Source: Sanguinoderma infundibulare (taxonomy: Eukaryota; Basidiomycota; Agaricomycetes; Polyporales; Polyporaceae). From it: DNA of 64,000 bases. Below the pieces are notes generated by a model. It made no database searches and was not told the DNA's origin. It saw only the letters and a program-made list of their open reading frames with translations. Position 1 is the first letter of the stretch, and every line of letters begins with the position of its first letter. The stretch covers positions 1,426,001 through 1,490,000 of the forward strand of contig JAVLRN010000002.1 of NCBI GenBank assembly GCA_032821775.1, read 5' to 3'. This document shows positions 29,635 to 41,157 of the stretch, piece by piece. The translations under genes were made by a program, and so were the position numbers.

Positions 29635-30680
29635 TTATTGTACCATGTTAGCTTGCGAACTCCGAAAAACGTACACGAAGTAAATTGAACCTATTGTGAC
29701 AAGAATCACGAGGCAGGTTCATCAGGGAGGGTTACAACGGTGCGCAATACGATATCACTGCTATCACGTACCGTCACGAATCAGTAACGTGGTGAGGGGT
29801 GCCGGTATGTTCAGTCGCATGAATTCACGTTTAATGCTGAATGTCTTGAACCATGTCAAGAGGACCAAGAAGGTGCCCACAGCAGTTGTGCCAGCAAACC
29901 CGGACCAGGTAACTTGGATCAACGAGGCTAGGTCAACCTCCTCGCTGGAGCAAGAATGGATGATATGATGCTCACAGGCCAATAAACTGCATGCTGATAT
30001 GTCAGCAAATTTATGGCAAGTAGTACATGACAGTTAGCACTTACATCCGATAGTCACCCACTTGAAAACGCGCCTCTGTGTAGATTTCAACAAAATCAAT
30101 AGTCTTAATTTCATGAGACATTACGCATCCTGGTGTCATAGAAGCGCACTCACTGAGAGCACGGCATAGGCGGGTCCTAGGACTACGAAGAGAACCACTA
30201 GCAGCGCAAGCCGCCAATCCCTACCCGATATCCCGTATACACGCAATACGATAATCACTGAATGTTGGTACCGATTAGAGGCATAGTGAATGTGTGCCGT
30301 ATTGTCTTTATGACCAAGTGCGCTCACTACTGGCTGCAAGGACATTGATAATCGACACGACATCACGCAAGGAAGTCTGATATTTGAATACAACAAATAC
30401 GTCAGTGTCGTTATTAATGATTCACAGTACTCACCATATAAAATGGACCAAAGAATAAATTGACGAAATCCAATGTCACATATAGCAGAGCCGAATATCG
30501 AAAAACAAGAAACACGACAGTCGCTCCCGTAAACCGACGCTTCCAGATGCGCTCGACCTCATGCCCAAAAGTCAGCATAAAGTCAAACCACAACCACACT
30601 AGGTAATGGATGAGCGCCATGTATCCTTTTGTGACAGTGTGTGCACTGACCAATTGAGACAAGCGAGCATTGCGTGACAT
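29635..30680 (-). CDS. DUF6533 seven-helix membrane protein (235 aa)
   Basis: Six exons: 30680-30435, 30376-30328, 30257-30154, 30075-30045, 29993-29772, 29690-29635; introns 51-81 bp, all phases consistent. Exon 1 holds the DUF6533 signature (WLWFDFMLTFGHEVERIW, then FRYSALLYVTLDFV). Later exons add the helix ending LRVYGISGRDWRLALL, and a segment with FKTFSIKREF and LTTLLIRDGSIYF, typical of this basidiomycete-expanded family of receptor-like proteins. Function unknown. The C-terminus is shorter than usual, stopping soon after RDGSIYF; either the gene is truncated or the last exon is misplaced. Confidence 0.8.
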
Positions 30681-31013
30681 CACGGTCAAAAGAAGCCTGC
30701 CAGCGGTTGTCGGACATATTGTAGGAGTTCGTGGAAGCACGAGAATGTGGGTGGTGGTGCTGGAAGTTGCTGATGTCTAAGGGTATATAAGAGGGTCAGC
30801 GGATGGCACAGCCTGTGAGATGACGTGAGTAAAAGACCAAAGAGAAGGATGGCTTCCGAATTCCTATCTTCAACTAGACTGACTCCCTCCAACTCGCCGG
30901 TGACAGCTGTCAGCGCAATTCTGATTTCCCCTCTCCTCGATCGCGTTTCATGCCTATGCACAGTTGCTCAGAATCGCACGCCTCCGCCGCCATCCAGGCG
31001 GATTCCGTAGACG

Positions 31014-31322
31014 ATGGGGGTGGTCGAAGTCCCGACGATGCCGGCGATTGCGCCGCCACCCAAATCTTATGACGTTCTCGCAGACCCCGTGAGCCTCTGT
31101 GTTTTGCCTCGGGCAATCCGTCACTGTGCTGACGTTTTCGAACCTCTCCCGTAGGACATGGCACTGCACACGGCCCAGCAGGCCCTGGTACTGCTTCTGG
31201 GTGTTACCCACCGCCTCTTCTCCCCTGACGACAAGAAGGAATGCACCTCCATCGAAGGAAACCGCCCAAAGTCCTGTACACCCATCCAGCTCGAGTTCCT
31301 GTTCTCGAGATACTGCCAGTGA
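31014..31322 (+). CDS. Small protein of unknown function (80 aa)
   Basis: Exons 31014-31088 and 31155-31322; the 66-bp intron has a GTGAGC donor, a GCTGAC branch-like site and a CCGTAG acceptor, and the frame closes. The product has a Pro-rich start (APPPKSYDVLADP), a helix (HTAQQALVLLLGVTHRLF) and a C-terminal Cys pattern ending in RYCQ. An upstream exon is possible. No family recognised. Confidence 0.4.
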
Positions 31323-31503
31323 TTGTGTGCGCCGTGGGAGAGGAGAACATAGAATAGCACAGCAGCAACTACGAATGTCATTCGAGAGCCACACGTCATC
31401 TGGCGTCGGACGTCTGATCACGTCTGAAGAGAAACCCTTCTCTTTACGATGCACTTCCTAGTCGGTCGGCTGGAGATACACGTTTCAATTGCACGTCCGG
31501 TGC

Positions 31504-32420
31504 TCAGTTGCGCCAGCACCTGTCAAGATCGTCAGCAACTCGCCCGACAACGCAAGCCTCGTAAGCTAATCCAAACTCACAGAACCTCGTAAGAAGACCG
31601 AACGACGTGTTCACGACCAAAGTATGGCACATTTGCCCCCGTCTGCGAATCCGTGCACGTCAGCCCTTCCTCCCACTGCGTCCGCGAAACCATTCCAATC
31701 GACACTGGTACTCACCAGGTATCCATTAGCCCCAGCTTTCCCAGGAACCTGTACTCCGTCGACATCAGCGAGCGCGTGATAGAGCTTCTCTCCACCAACG
31801 CGCTCGTAACCACCCTCGACAGGATGCCTTCCTGCGGGAAGCTGTCCAGATGACGTCGGGACCCACTCCATCGTCTGGGGGTCGAACGGCAAGAGGTACG
31901 TCACCCCCGAATGCTCATGCTCCTTGCCCCCCGACGGAACCCACGCCATGGGCCTGTTATTGGGGATGATCTTGCACGGCAGCATGCCATCGCGGAAGGC
32001 GGCGACGCCGAGGAAGACAGGGGACCCATCCTTGTTGCAGGTGGGCACGATCCCGGCGCGCATCCATGGAAAGCGCGTAGAGTCAGGTAAGATACGGAGC
32101 GACGAGATATCGCGGTTGGGCGATTGATCCAGCGGTGGTTGTGGCGGTATTTGCGATGAAGATCCCGGATTCGACGCGATCCCGTACTCAGGATAGAGGC
32201 GGATGAGCTGGTCGACGGTCTGTGTCCTGCGACAGACCGGACAGATTGGACGGTTCAGAGCGAAGCGACGCGTGGCGCATCCGGAGCAGAAGATATGGCC
32301 GCATGTCGTCGAAAATGAGACCTTGGTCTCGAGTGCGTCGAGACACATTCCACAGAGGAGCGAAGACATTGCAAGATAGATCATGAGGGAAACCAAGGAA
32401 CAGAAACGAGCGAGGGCCAT
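31504..32420 (-). CDS. RING finger fused to a DM9/DUF3421 domain (260 aa)
   Basis: Exons 32420-31716, 31642-31581 and 31519-31504; introns 73 and 61 bp. The C3HC4 RING finger begins almost at the N-terminus (LCGMC ... CGHIFCSGC ... CPVC), as in E3 ubiquitin ligases. From about residue 115 a DUF3421/DM9-type module follows (FPWMRAGIVP, FLGVAAFRDGMLPCKI, GGKEHEHSGVTYLLP, then PYFGREHVVRSSYEVLCW). DM9 modules bind mannose-containing glycans in some animal proteins. A start at the internal Met directly before the RING (about 32,369) is equally possible; the upstream 17 residues are hydrophobic. Without the last intron the protein would end two codons after YEV; the spliced end YEVLCWRN fits the family better. 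Confidence 0.8.
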
Positions 32421-32589
32421 GCGTTAGGATTCCATGCGGCCGCCTGCCATGAGGTGACCTCGAGGCTTTACGGCAGGCTTCGCGAAGCGCGGTGTATGCC
32501 ATCTGCTTTTCGACCCCCCCGCGACTGCAGACCCGATCAAACAATTAATTAAAGACAGCCATAAAACAACTCAACCCCCGTACTCACAT

Positions 32590-34215
32590 TCAGTACCAAA
32601 TCGACCGCGTCCGATGAACAGGCAACGTCGCTGTCGTCTCAACACCCTCGACACCCCCCGGCCGGCCCTCCACCCGCTTCGCAAGGTCCCATAAATAGAA
32701 ATCGATCATCACGCTGCTCACAGCGTCCTCGCCTGCTCGTCCGGCCTCCCCTCCTTCCTCGTCCTCAATGATACGGAGGATCGCCCGACGCACGCGTTCG
32801 ACCGCAACGATGCTCGCCGCGCGGATGCTCAACTCCTCGTAGCTCCCGGACGTGACCGGTGTGCGCGCCTTCAGGCGCTTGACGAGTGTGGGCGGGTAGC
32901 TGAGCATGCGCAGGTGGTGCAGGATCTGCGGAACGCGATAGTCCGCGAACATCGTGAGTTGATGGATTGCGGCCCCAGCGGGGAAGAGCGGGTGTGGCGC
33001 GGAGGGGTCTGCAGGATAAAATGCTGCCCAGGTCTCTGCGACGAGGATCTGTGCACGCTTCCAGACGTACACTGTATAAGATGCGAGGTCAGAATGGCGA
33101 GTGGAGACGATGCTGGCGAGAAAGGACGCGCCTCGTCGACCGTTGGTCAAGTGCTCGTCGCGGAAGGGCGGGAAGGTGTCGGCAACCATTTTGACAAGTT
33201 GCAGCGCGGTGCCGCGATCGTTGTACTTTCGGCGGAACGCTTGAATGAAGCCGTAGAATGACCCGCTGAAGTCCTGTTGGACGGCGATGAGGTTAATGGA
33301 CCAGCTAACAGGAGAGACGGAACCGACCTGGCAAAGAATGGAGCCAACCTGGCGCAAAACAGCGATACGCTCGCCGAGAAGCGGGATCGCTTCGATCGAC
33401 TGGCTGGCTGGCCGGAAGATGTGTTCGATTAATGAATCCGGACAGCGTGCCTCGGACCCGAAGAATGCGGGATCGGTGATAGGGATGCCCTCTTCAAGTG
33501 CTGCGGGAGGAATAAGTGACTGTTCGAGCGAGTGGGTGCACAACCTTCGCGCGCTCCCCCGCCGCCAATCCCTTCGCAAAAACATAGCAAGACCATATTG
33601 ATACTCACCTCTGTCCACGGCTGCTACGAGCGACCAATATCCTGTATGTACCACCCTCCTCTCCGAGCCCCACCCATCGCGCCATTCGACTCCATAGCGA
33701 CCGCACTGTCCCTCGAGTTCGGACCAGAAGCTGAAGTTGAGCGACGAAATGAAGAAGATCCAGTTCAAACAGTCAAAGGTGGACGGATCGTCCCAAGAGA
33801 AGGGATCGGCGGGACACATGTGCAGCGGGTGCGTCCGCCATGTGCGCGGGAGGTACGCTTCGCGCTGCATTTGGAAGTGGATCTACGCGATGTGCACAAC
33901 AGGACGTTGAGATGACAGACTTTGTGTAGATAGGAACGGTTAATGACTCACGTATCGCGCCGCGGACTGGATGCCCTCGTCGTTCAGACTGACGAGCTTT
34001 AACTCCTGAAACGTACTGGAGTCAAGAGCGAGTGCGGCGCAAGACGAGACAGAACATACCTCAACAGCCCATTCCGATGTCTCCAATACAGGATTCACAT
34101 CATCCGCGAAGCTTTCACAACGAGAGGTTTCTCGGCCCTCGACTTCGATGCTCTTCAGCTCTGCTCCGCAAGCGGTAGGGTGTTCAGGGGACGGCGAGGC
34201 TAGCGGGATGGTCAT
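32590..34215 (-). CDS. QNG1: Queuosine salvage protein, DUF2419/Qng1 type (464 aa)
   Basis: Releases queuine from queuosine nucleosides/nucleotides so that the base can be put into tRNAs with GUN anticodons. Exons 34215-34060, 34005-33952, 33882-33609 and 33500-32590. The 108-bp third intron is a multiple of three, so unspliced reading stays open; the spliced protein (VDRALEEGIPITDP) matches the family. Conserved stretches: NPVLETSEW, LNWIFFISSLNFSFW, YGVEWRDG, GYWSLVAAV, KRAQILVAETW, FADYRVPQILHHL and DFYLWDLAK near the C-terminus. Fungi do not make queuine and depend on salvage, so the role is plausible. Upstream in the same orientation is AsnRS, whose tRNA is a queuosine substrate. Confidence 0.88.
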
Positions 34216-34784
34216 CGTGTTGCGAGAATTGAGTAGCTGCTCTCTGAAGCTTGGAGCCGGAGTGCGTTATGGCGGTTCGAAATCGAGGAAATCCATCGGG
34301 TCTTGTGGGACGCCATGTGTTGAGAAAGACCGCGAGACTGAGGTTGTAGCCATCGATTTTGCCACCAATATTTCCGTGTCCATTTTGGCGCTTGCCCGCT
34401 GTAGTCACTCGTGCCAGGTTTGGTGGGCATCCTCCGCTAGTGGTTATGCACCAACGTCGACGAATTCGAAATAGAGCCTTGCACCATTGAGCCCAATCGA
34501 CGCAGGATATCTACAGCTGCGGCGACTGGTCCGAATACTGATGAACGAAGACGGGAGACAGCATCACGACAGGGCACGTGTCGCGATGGACGTATTCACA
34601 ACGGAGTGAAAGACGGGGATGTACCACTATGTACATAGAACAAGGGGCAATAATTTATTGAAACTACAGCACAACATTTAGGAGGGGGATGGGACTACGA
34701 CGACACGAACCCCCGGTATCACCTTGATCTATGTGATACACCTAGAAGTACATCTTGCGGCGACCTCTATCTCTTCTACATCAT
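34216..34784. other. Intergenic between queuosine salvage and AsnRS genes
   Basis: Contains the promoter of the queuosine gene and the 3' end of AsnRS. No additional gene seen. Confidence 0.5.
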
Positions 34785-36685
34785 CTACGGTGTCGCGCGA
34801 CCCGGCCACCTGGGGTAGAGAGAGCACTCGCGGACCGTGTAGCGGTTGGCAAGCCAAGCGAGGAGACGCTGCAGGCCCAGCCAGTGAGCAATCAAACAAA
34901 CATCACAGAACGCACTTTGGAAACTGACCTCGACACCAAGACCGTATCCGCCGTGCTCGCAAGTGCCGTACTTGCGCTGGTCCGTGTACCAGTAGTACGG
35001 CTCGGGGTCGATCCCCTCGCGCTTGTACGCCGCGATCAGCTCCTCCCCGTCCGCGATCCTCATCGACCCGCCCACGATCTCCCCGACGCCCGGCATGAGT
35101 AGGTCGCAGCTCTCGGTGAACGTCGTCGCTCCCGCGTCTGCGCCGTCGATCCTGATCTTCTTCATGTAGAATGCTTTGAGCTCCGCCGGGAACCCGTGCA
35201 GGAACACGGGCCGCGCGAGGATGTCCGTCATCCGCCGCTCGGCCGCCTCCGCTATGTCATCGCCGATCTTGTGGTCGACCATGACCGGGTTGCCGTGCTC
35301 GTCCTTGATGACGTTGCCCTGCGCGTCCTCGGCCTCGTGCTTGATGTCGTGCTCGTTGAGCCACTTGATCGCGTCGACGTACGAGAGCCGGAGGAACGGC
35401 CGCTTGGGCTTGACGAAGTTCGGGTTCAGCTGCCGGATGAGCGCGGCCGAGGCGGGATCCGCAAGAAGGCGGTCGACGGTCTCGCAGACGATGGCCTCGA
35501 TGTGCGCCATGAGGTCGTCGAAGGTGATGAACGCGAGCTCGGCCTCGAGGTGGGTGTACTCGGCGAGGTGCCGGCGCGTGTGCGAGTTCTCGGCGCGGAA
35601 CGACTCCTGGACACAGAAGACGTCGCCGAGCGAGGGCATGCACGTCTCGAGGTAGAGCTGCGAGGACTGGGTGAGGAACGCGGCCTGGCCGTAGTAGTCA
35701 AGCTTGAAGAGCGTCGCGCCGCCCTCGACCTGCGTCTGGACGAGGCAGGGCGGCGTGACCTCGAGCAGGTCGTGCGAGGTGAGGGAGGCGCGGAAGCCGG
35801 CGAGGAGCGCGGCGCGGAGCTTGAGGACGGCGGAGGCGGTCTCGCCGCGGAGGACGAGATGGCGGAGGTCGGCTTGGATGGAGGGATCGGATTTCTGGTC
35901 GTATTCAGATTGAGTAGTTGGTCGTGTGCCGCGACGGAGGGAGGACTCACCTCGTTCAAGCGGTTGGTGAACGCCTCATCACCACCGGGTGCCGCACCGA
36001 GGACCTTCCAGTAGTCCACTACAAGCTCATGCCCTCCAGGCGCGGTCTGACCTTCAGGAACTGCCTTGAGCGTGCCGACAACCTCGATTGTCGACTCAAG
36101 TGTGAGGGTGAGAGCTTCGTAGGTCTGCGCGACCTGCCCCGATAGGACACACTGGAGGTAGCCGGTCCCATCGCGGAGGACGATGAAAATGATCTCCTTC
36201 TGGTCGCGGAGACGGTGTACCCACCCAAATGTGCGAACGCGTTGCGTGCGCAGGGGCGTGAGGTTTCCGATCTTCGCCTGCAACAAGACCCAACGATCTC
36301 ATCGCGCACTCGGGTCAAGGTGGACTGGATGCGTGCGTACCTTGGTTGCCTTGGGCAGGCTCGGGTCCTCGGTCAGGACGATCTTCTTGCTCTCCTCGAG
36401 CTTCTTGTCCTTGCGCTCCCGCGCCTCGGCCTTCTCCTTGGCCTCGCGCTGCGCGAGCTCCTCCGCTTTCTTCTTTTTCTTCTCAATCCCGTCCGCGCCC
36501 TTTTTCGCCTTCTTCAGCGCGGACTGCGTCGGCTCGTCGTACGCCGCGCTCGCGTCCTTGCGGATCTGGAATGGGCCATCGGGGTGTGTATAGAGGGCGA
36601 ACGCAAGGGACTGGTAGGGTGCGTCCAGGGTGCCCTTGCCGGTCTCGTCTGAGCCAGCGGCCTCATCGACGTGAATCGGAGCCAT
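34785..36685 (-). CDS. DED81: Cytosolic asparaginyl-tRNA synthetase (573 aa)
   Basis: Charges tRNA-Asn with asparagine in the cytosol. Exons 36685-36341, 36277-35951, 35894-34929 and 34868-34785; introns 56-63 bp. Residues 1-115 form the eukaryote-specific N-terminal extension with a Lys/Glu-rich coiled coil ([19 protein letters not shown]). Then comes the OB-fold anticodon-binding domain ([20 protein letters not shown]) and the class-II catalytic core with motif 2 ([19 protein letters not shown]) and motif 3 ([14 protein letters not shown]). It ends in the typical [10 protein letters not shown]. Length and domain order are normal. Confidence 0.95.
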
Positions 36686-37137
36686 GGTGGGAGGAATGGG
36701 CAGGCTTTGGGAACTGTAGATGCGCTTTATCTTAGAGAGGGGAGTCAAGGATGCGTGCGATGCTGGTGGTAGTGACTCACCGGGACGTGTGCGACTCGAA
36801 ACGGAGAAGACTCCTTCAAAATCCGATAATGCAAAGGCGTTCGGCTTATCTACGCGAAAATTCCGGCGCGCGGTCTATCTTTGTGGTCGCGAGACTGGCC
36901 GGTATCCTCTAGAGTCCAGGAGATCTATGAGGCTAAGTGCGACGACGGTCAGGGTAAAATCGCGAAGGCAGCGTGGACGATGAGGTGGCAGGTAGGAGGA
37001 GGAGTCACTGGCAGGAATGCATGGCGCGCGCGGGTGGGACTGGAACTGGTCGCGACGCGCGGGCGCCTCATAGGGACTTGTGCTTGATCGGGCGGTGACA
37101 CTGCCGGCAACAACGCCCCCCTCCTTCGCTCTCCGCC
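36686..37137. promoter_or_regulatory. Divergent promoter region of AsnRS and the Erv2-type oxidase
   Basis: 452 bp between two start codons facing apart. No gene within. No specific element identified. Confidence 0.5.
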
Positions 37138-38116
37138 ATGATTATGCTCACACGATTCAGCAAAGCGTTCTTGTTTACCGTCTTTGCTCTCGTAGGTCGT
37201 CCCGAATGCCAGTGTGAACTTGCTTTCTGACTAGCTCTTGGTCGGCCGACCAGTTCCTCCTCGGGTCGCTCGCTCTACTGCATCCGCCATCCCGGACATA
37301 CGTGGACACATGGACAGGAGACTTCTTTGGAGAGGGGGGCATGATGCCTGTTTTGTCGCCGACGCAAGGAGTGAAGGGTGAGGTAATCATGGCGAAGCTG
37401 GGAAACGCAACCGCAAAGTGAGTTTGTTGTCCTTCTGGATAGCCGGGAAACTGGAGTACCGACACGAGTTCAGAGCAGAACTTGGTCGCGCGACTTGGAA
37501 ACTCCTGTGAGTAGCGACTCGCTTTTTGTCACGCATGGTACTCATGGGCCACTGCAATGGTAGACATACCATGACCTTACGATTCCCCGAGGTATGTTCA
37601 TCTCGCCTTCGCATCCCAAATACGCCCTCAGTCTCCCGTCATCAGGAACCCACAGAAGACGAGCGTGATGCCCTCAACAACTACTTCCACATCTTTTCCC
37701 GCCTATACCCGTGTGGCGAGTGCGCGACGGAGTTCCAGCAACTGCTGAAGAGATTCCCGCCTCAGGTGCGCTCCATCTCCCCTTTCGCGCACACCCCGTG
37801 TTCTGAACCCATGCCCGCATCTAGACTTCTTCGAGAAGAGCGGCGGCCACGTGGTAAGCAGTTCGCATCCCTGTGTCCCCTTCCCTTCGTCATCCCCGTA
37901 TTGTACCGTAGGCTGTGCTTCGTGCACAACCAAGTCAACGCACGCCTCAAGAAGCCCGAGTTCGACTGTGCCAACCTCGACTCGACGTACGATTGTGGAT
38001 GCGGCGACGCGCCCATCAACTCGAAAACGACTCCAGCCGTGAATGATCCTATGGACCTCGAGCGCGACCCTAGCAAAGACAGGCACGGGAAGGGGCTGGT
38101 GAAGGGCGGCAGGTAG
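37138..38116 (+). CDS. ERV2: Erv2-type FAD-dependent sulfhydryl oxidase of the ER (210 aa)
   Basis: Makes disulfides in secretory proteins, passing electrons to oxygen through FAD. Seven exons: 37138-37191, 37254-37417, 37474-37506, 37564-37591, 37646-37765, 37825-37853, 37912-38116; all phases agree. An N-terminal signal anchor spans exons 1-2 (AFLFTVFALFLLGSLALL). The Erv/ALR fold follows: GRATWKLLHTMTLRFPE, the redox pair YPCGEC, TSSRRAAATW, and the FAD-binding HNQVNARLKKPEFDC. The tail has a Cys-Gly-Cys shuttle (YDCGCG), as in yeast Erv2. The luminal anchor and the CGC tail favour Erv2 over mitochondrial Erv1. Confidence 0.9.
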
Positions 38117-38635
38117 TTGGCGTTCTCGGGCCAGGTATGCTGCAGTTGTGGACGGTGAGCGTGCCAGTGTCTAGAATATTTCTCCTTGGCGTTGGGCGAC
38201 TGTTGTTTTATGGTATGACCGCTGTCGATAATAGATCGATCCTCCTCGTTCAGCACAGTGCTGTGGGCCCTGCTCTCGCTCAGATGCCCCGGTTCCCCCT
38301 TCTCGCGTCTTTGCGCATCCATCTCCAAGCCGACCTACCCGACTGTGGTTTGTCGCGGCCCATCCAGGCTGATGGAGGCCCGTCTGGCCAGGCACAGTCA
38401 AGTCTGCAAAACAGTGCGGGCAATCTGAGATATCTCTAGTATCTCAAACAATTTGTGGACTGTCTAGGCTGCCATTCGATGGGGTAATTGCTGGTTCCTC
38501 ATTGTTTAGTCGACGCGGGCGTTGAGTAGGGCGTGGATCTCAGATCTTATCTGTTCATCGAGATCTAATCTGGCCCCCTCTGGGAGTCGCGGGCCAGCAG
38601 CTCGACCCTTTAGACGGTCAGCACGACAACTCAAG
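38117..38635. other. Intergenic, no gene seen
   Basis: 3' flank of the Erv2-type gene and promoter of DPH5. No supported exon. Confidence 0.5.
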
Positions 38636-39753
38636 ATGTTCTATATCATAGGGCTAGGACTGTGTGATGAGAAGGACATCACTGTGCGCGGCCTGGAGGT
38701 AAGGAGGTTATAAATATGTCCTTCGAGCCCATCTGCTAAATTTTCTCTCTCCTTCTTCAGGCCGTAAAAAGTTCCTCACGAGTATATCTCGAGGCCTACA
38801 CCAGCATCTTGATGGTGCAGAAGGAACGATTGGTCAGTAAACCTCACGAGGAGAGGATCTCGTGCTTGTTAATAACCTACCACGCAAGGAAGCATTCTAC
38901 GGGAAAGAGCTGATTCTCGCCGATCGCGACATGGTCGAAACAGAGTCCGACGAGATCCTCCGCAACGCCGACACAGAAGACGTCTCGCTCCTCGTAGTTG
39001 GCGATCCCTATGGGTAAGCCACCGTCCTCCCCATCCTCCTCTTCCTTTCTGACTGATAGTTGACTGACTCCGCAGCGCGACGACGCACACCGACATCGTC
39101 CTCCGCGCCCGCGCGCTCAACATCCCCACCAGGATCGTCCACAACGCGTCGATCATGAACGCCGTCGGCGCTTGTGGCCTGCAGCTGTACAACTTTGGGC
39201 AGACGGTCTCGCTCGTGTTCTTCACTGAGACGTGGAAACCGGCCAGTTTCTACGACCGCATCAAAGAGAACGCCGAGCTTGGGATGCACACCCTCGTCCT
39301 GCTCGACATCAAGGTCAAGGAGCAGAGCGAGGAGAACCTCGCAAGGTCCGGCGACCCTTCCCTCTGTCCCAGACAGGACGCTGACAGCCTGGCTGATGTC
39401 TTTCCAGAGGCCGGAAAATCTACGAACCCCCGCGGTACATGTCGATCCCGCAAGCGGTTTCGCAGCTGACCGAGATCGAGGCCCTCCGCCAGTCTGGAAT
39501 GCTCGCCCCCGAGTCGACCCTCGCCATCGCGCTCTCCCGCGTCGGCGGCGGCGCGGACGAGCGCATCGTCGCGGGCACCCTCACCGAGCTGCTCGCGCAG
39601 CCGCCGGAAGCCTACGGCGAGCCGCTGCACAGTCTCGTCCTGGTCGGCAAGCGGCTGCATCATCTGGAGGTTGAGTACGCGGAGCAGTTCGCGGTGAACC
39701 GGGAGACGTGGCGGGATGTGGCGCGAAGGGTGTATGGGTGCACGTTGGATTAA
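38636..39753 (+). CDS. DPH5: Diphthine methyl ester synthase (291 aa)
   Basis: S-adenosylmethionine-dependent methyltransferase of the diphthamide pathway, which modifies a histidine of elongation factor 2 in the cytosol. Five exons: 38636-38698, 38761-38832, 38889-39013, 39076-39345, 39408-39753. Family stretches: [20 protein letters not shown] at the N-terminus, [62 protein letters not shown], and [13 protein letters not shown] near the C-terminus. Length is normal for Dph5 and the frame is intact. Confidence 0.95.
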
Positions 39754-41157
39754 GGTGAGAGGGGGTCGCATGAGATGGATGTCGTTGCTGGATGTATGTT
39801 GAAGTGTAGGGCATATCACGCATGCCGATTCAGTCGGGGATCCTGGAAGCTGCGCTGCGGGCGGCGATAGGTCGAGAGCTCCATGTATGTGCGGCCCTGA
39901 GCAACTAGACGCTTCGGGCGCGAATACGTGGAGTGAGAGGGGAAAACCGCTTATTCTCAGCACGTACGAGATCCGGTCTGTCCGAGTTGTCCGAGAGGCC
40001 CGAGCCACTGATGCCTCACAAACGCCTCTATCCAAGTCTGGCTGCCCGGGGCTGGTCGGAAGGCGAAAATATGCGCGCAGGCGCGATCACTGACGGGTTA
40101 CCGTATATCATATGATTACTGGAATAAGCAGAGGTGCGTCATTCCCTCAAATTTTGAATGCGAATCAGCACCCACATTACCGGAAGCAGTATGGATTTAC
40201 CAGATGTGCGCTCGCTTTCATTGTACAGTGTAAATCTCCAAGGACGAACAGCTCGTTCACTTCGAAGCTCTTGACTGCGACGTTGCGTCGTGAAGCTGAT
40301 GGTCCATTGCAAGCCGAAGGGTACGAACGAGGCTAGCATGCATGCCAGCCGGGCAGGTCGGTGACACTAGCGATCCTTGAAGGGCCCGTTCCCTGGCGCG
40401 CATCGAAAATGACCGATGACCACGGAGCAGCGTGCATTGAATCGCAGGGGCGATCTTGAGTTGAATATTCCCGACACCGGACATCGTATTAGCATTTTTG
40501 ACTTTCTCCCTCCTTCAAGCGTCAACTGCCGCATCGTTGTCATAGGGTTTGTGTGGGGCCCACGTCCAAGTCAGTTGGCAATGTGTGAGTCAAGCCTTGC
40601 GCGAAGCCTCCCGGCCCTTGAAGGCGTGCATGCGGTTTAAGGTTTAGAGACACCGAGAAGGATCATCTGGGTCTAGTTCAGACCATACGTCATGCGGTTG
40701 GTGCCACTCTCTTTCAGCGTGGAAGGCGCGAGGCTCGCCAGAAGCCTGAGGTGGCCAACAGTGGCGAATTGCCCGCTTGGGGGACATCCAGGGACATCAG
40801 GAACGCGAGAAGAGCGCCGCCTGCATCATGGCAGATCTCGACGATCCCGTCCGGAATCTCACGCGCTTCTCACACAGCTTATTAAAGCTCCTACCGCTCT
40901 CCGTCGCTCGGATCTCTGTTCTCTCCACACTCCCATCTTGTGCGTGCGACCTTCCACGCTGTTCTTGGGCAACCATCCTACGCCTCAATACAAAATCGGC
41001 TGGCACTGGCGATCCCGGCGGTCGGGATCTAAGGCTCGCGCGGAAGGAGAGGTGAGAAGCTTAGCATGAAGTAGGCATCAAGAAGTGGCACACGAGCTGA
41101 CGGGCCCGATAAAGCAGTTGTATAGCTCCCCGCAAGCCACTGTTTGCACGCCCCACA
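39754..41157. other. Intergenic, 1.4 kb without a supported gene
   Basis: Several short open frames on both strands, none with splice support, homology or sensible composition. Probably the 3' flank of DPH5 and the promoter of the F-box gene. Confidence 0.45.

Noticed and set aside
35196..36014. 272-codon plus-strand frame opposite AsnRS
   Set aside because: Shadow of the GC-rich synthetase exon on the other strand; the Leu/Glu/Arg-rich reading is typical of such artefacts.
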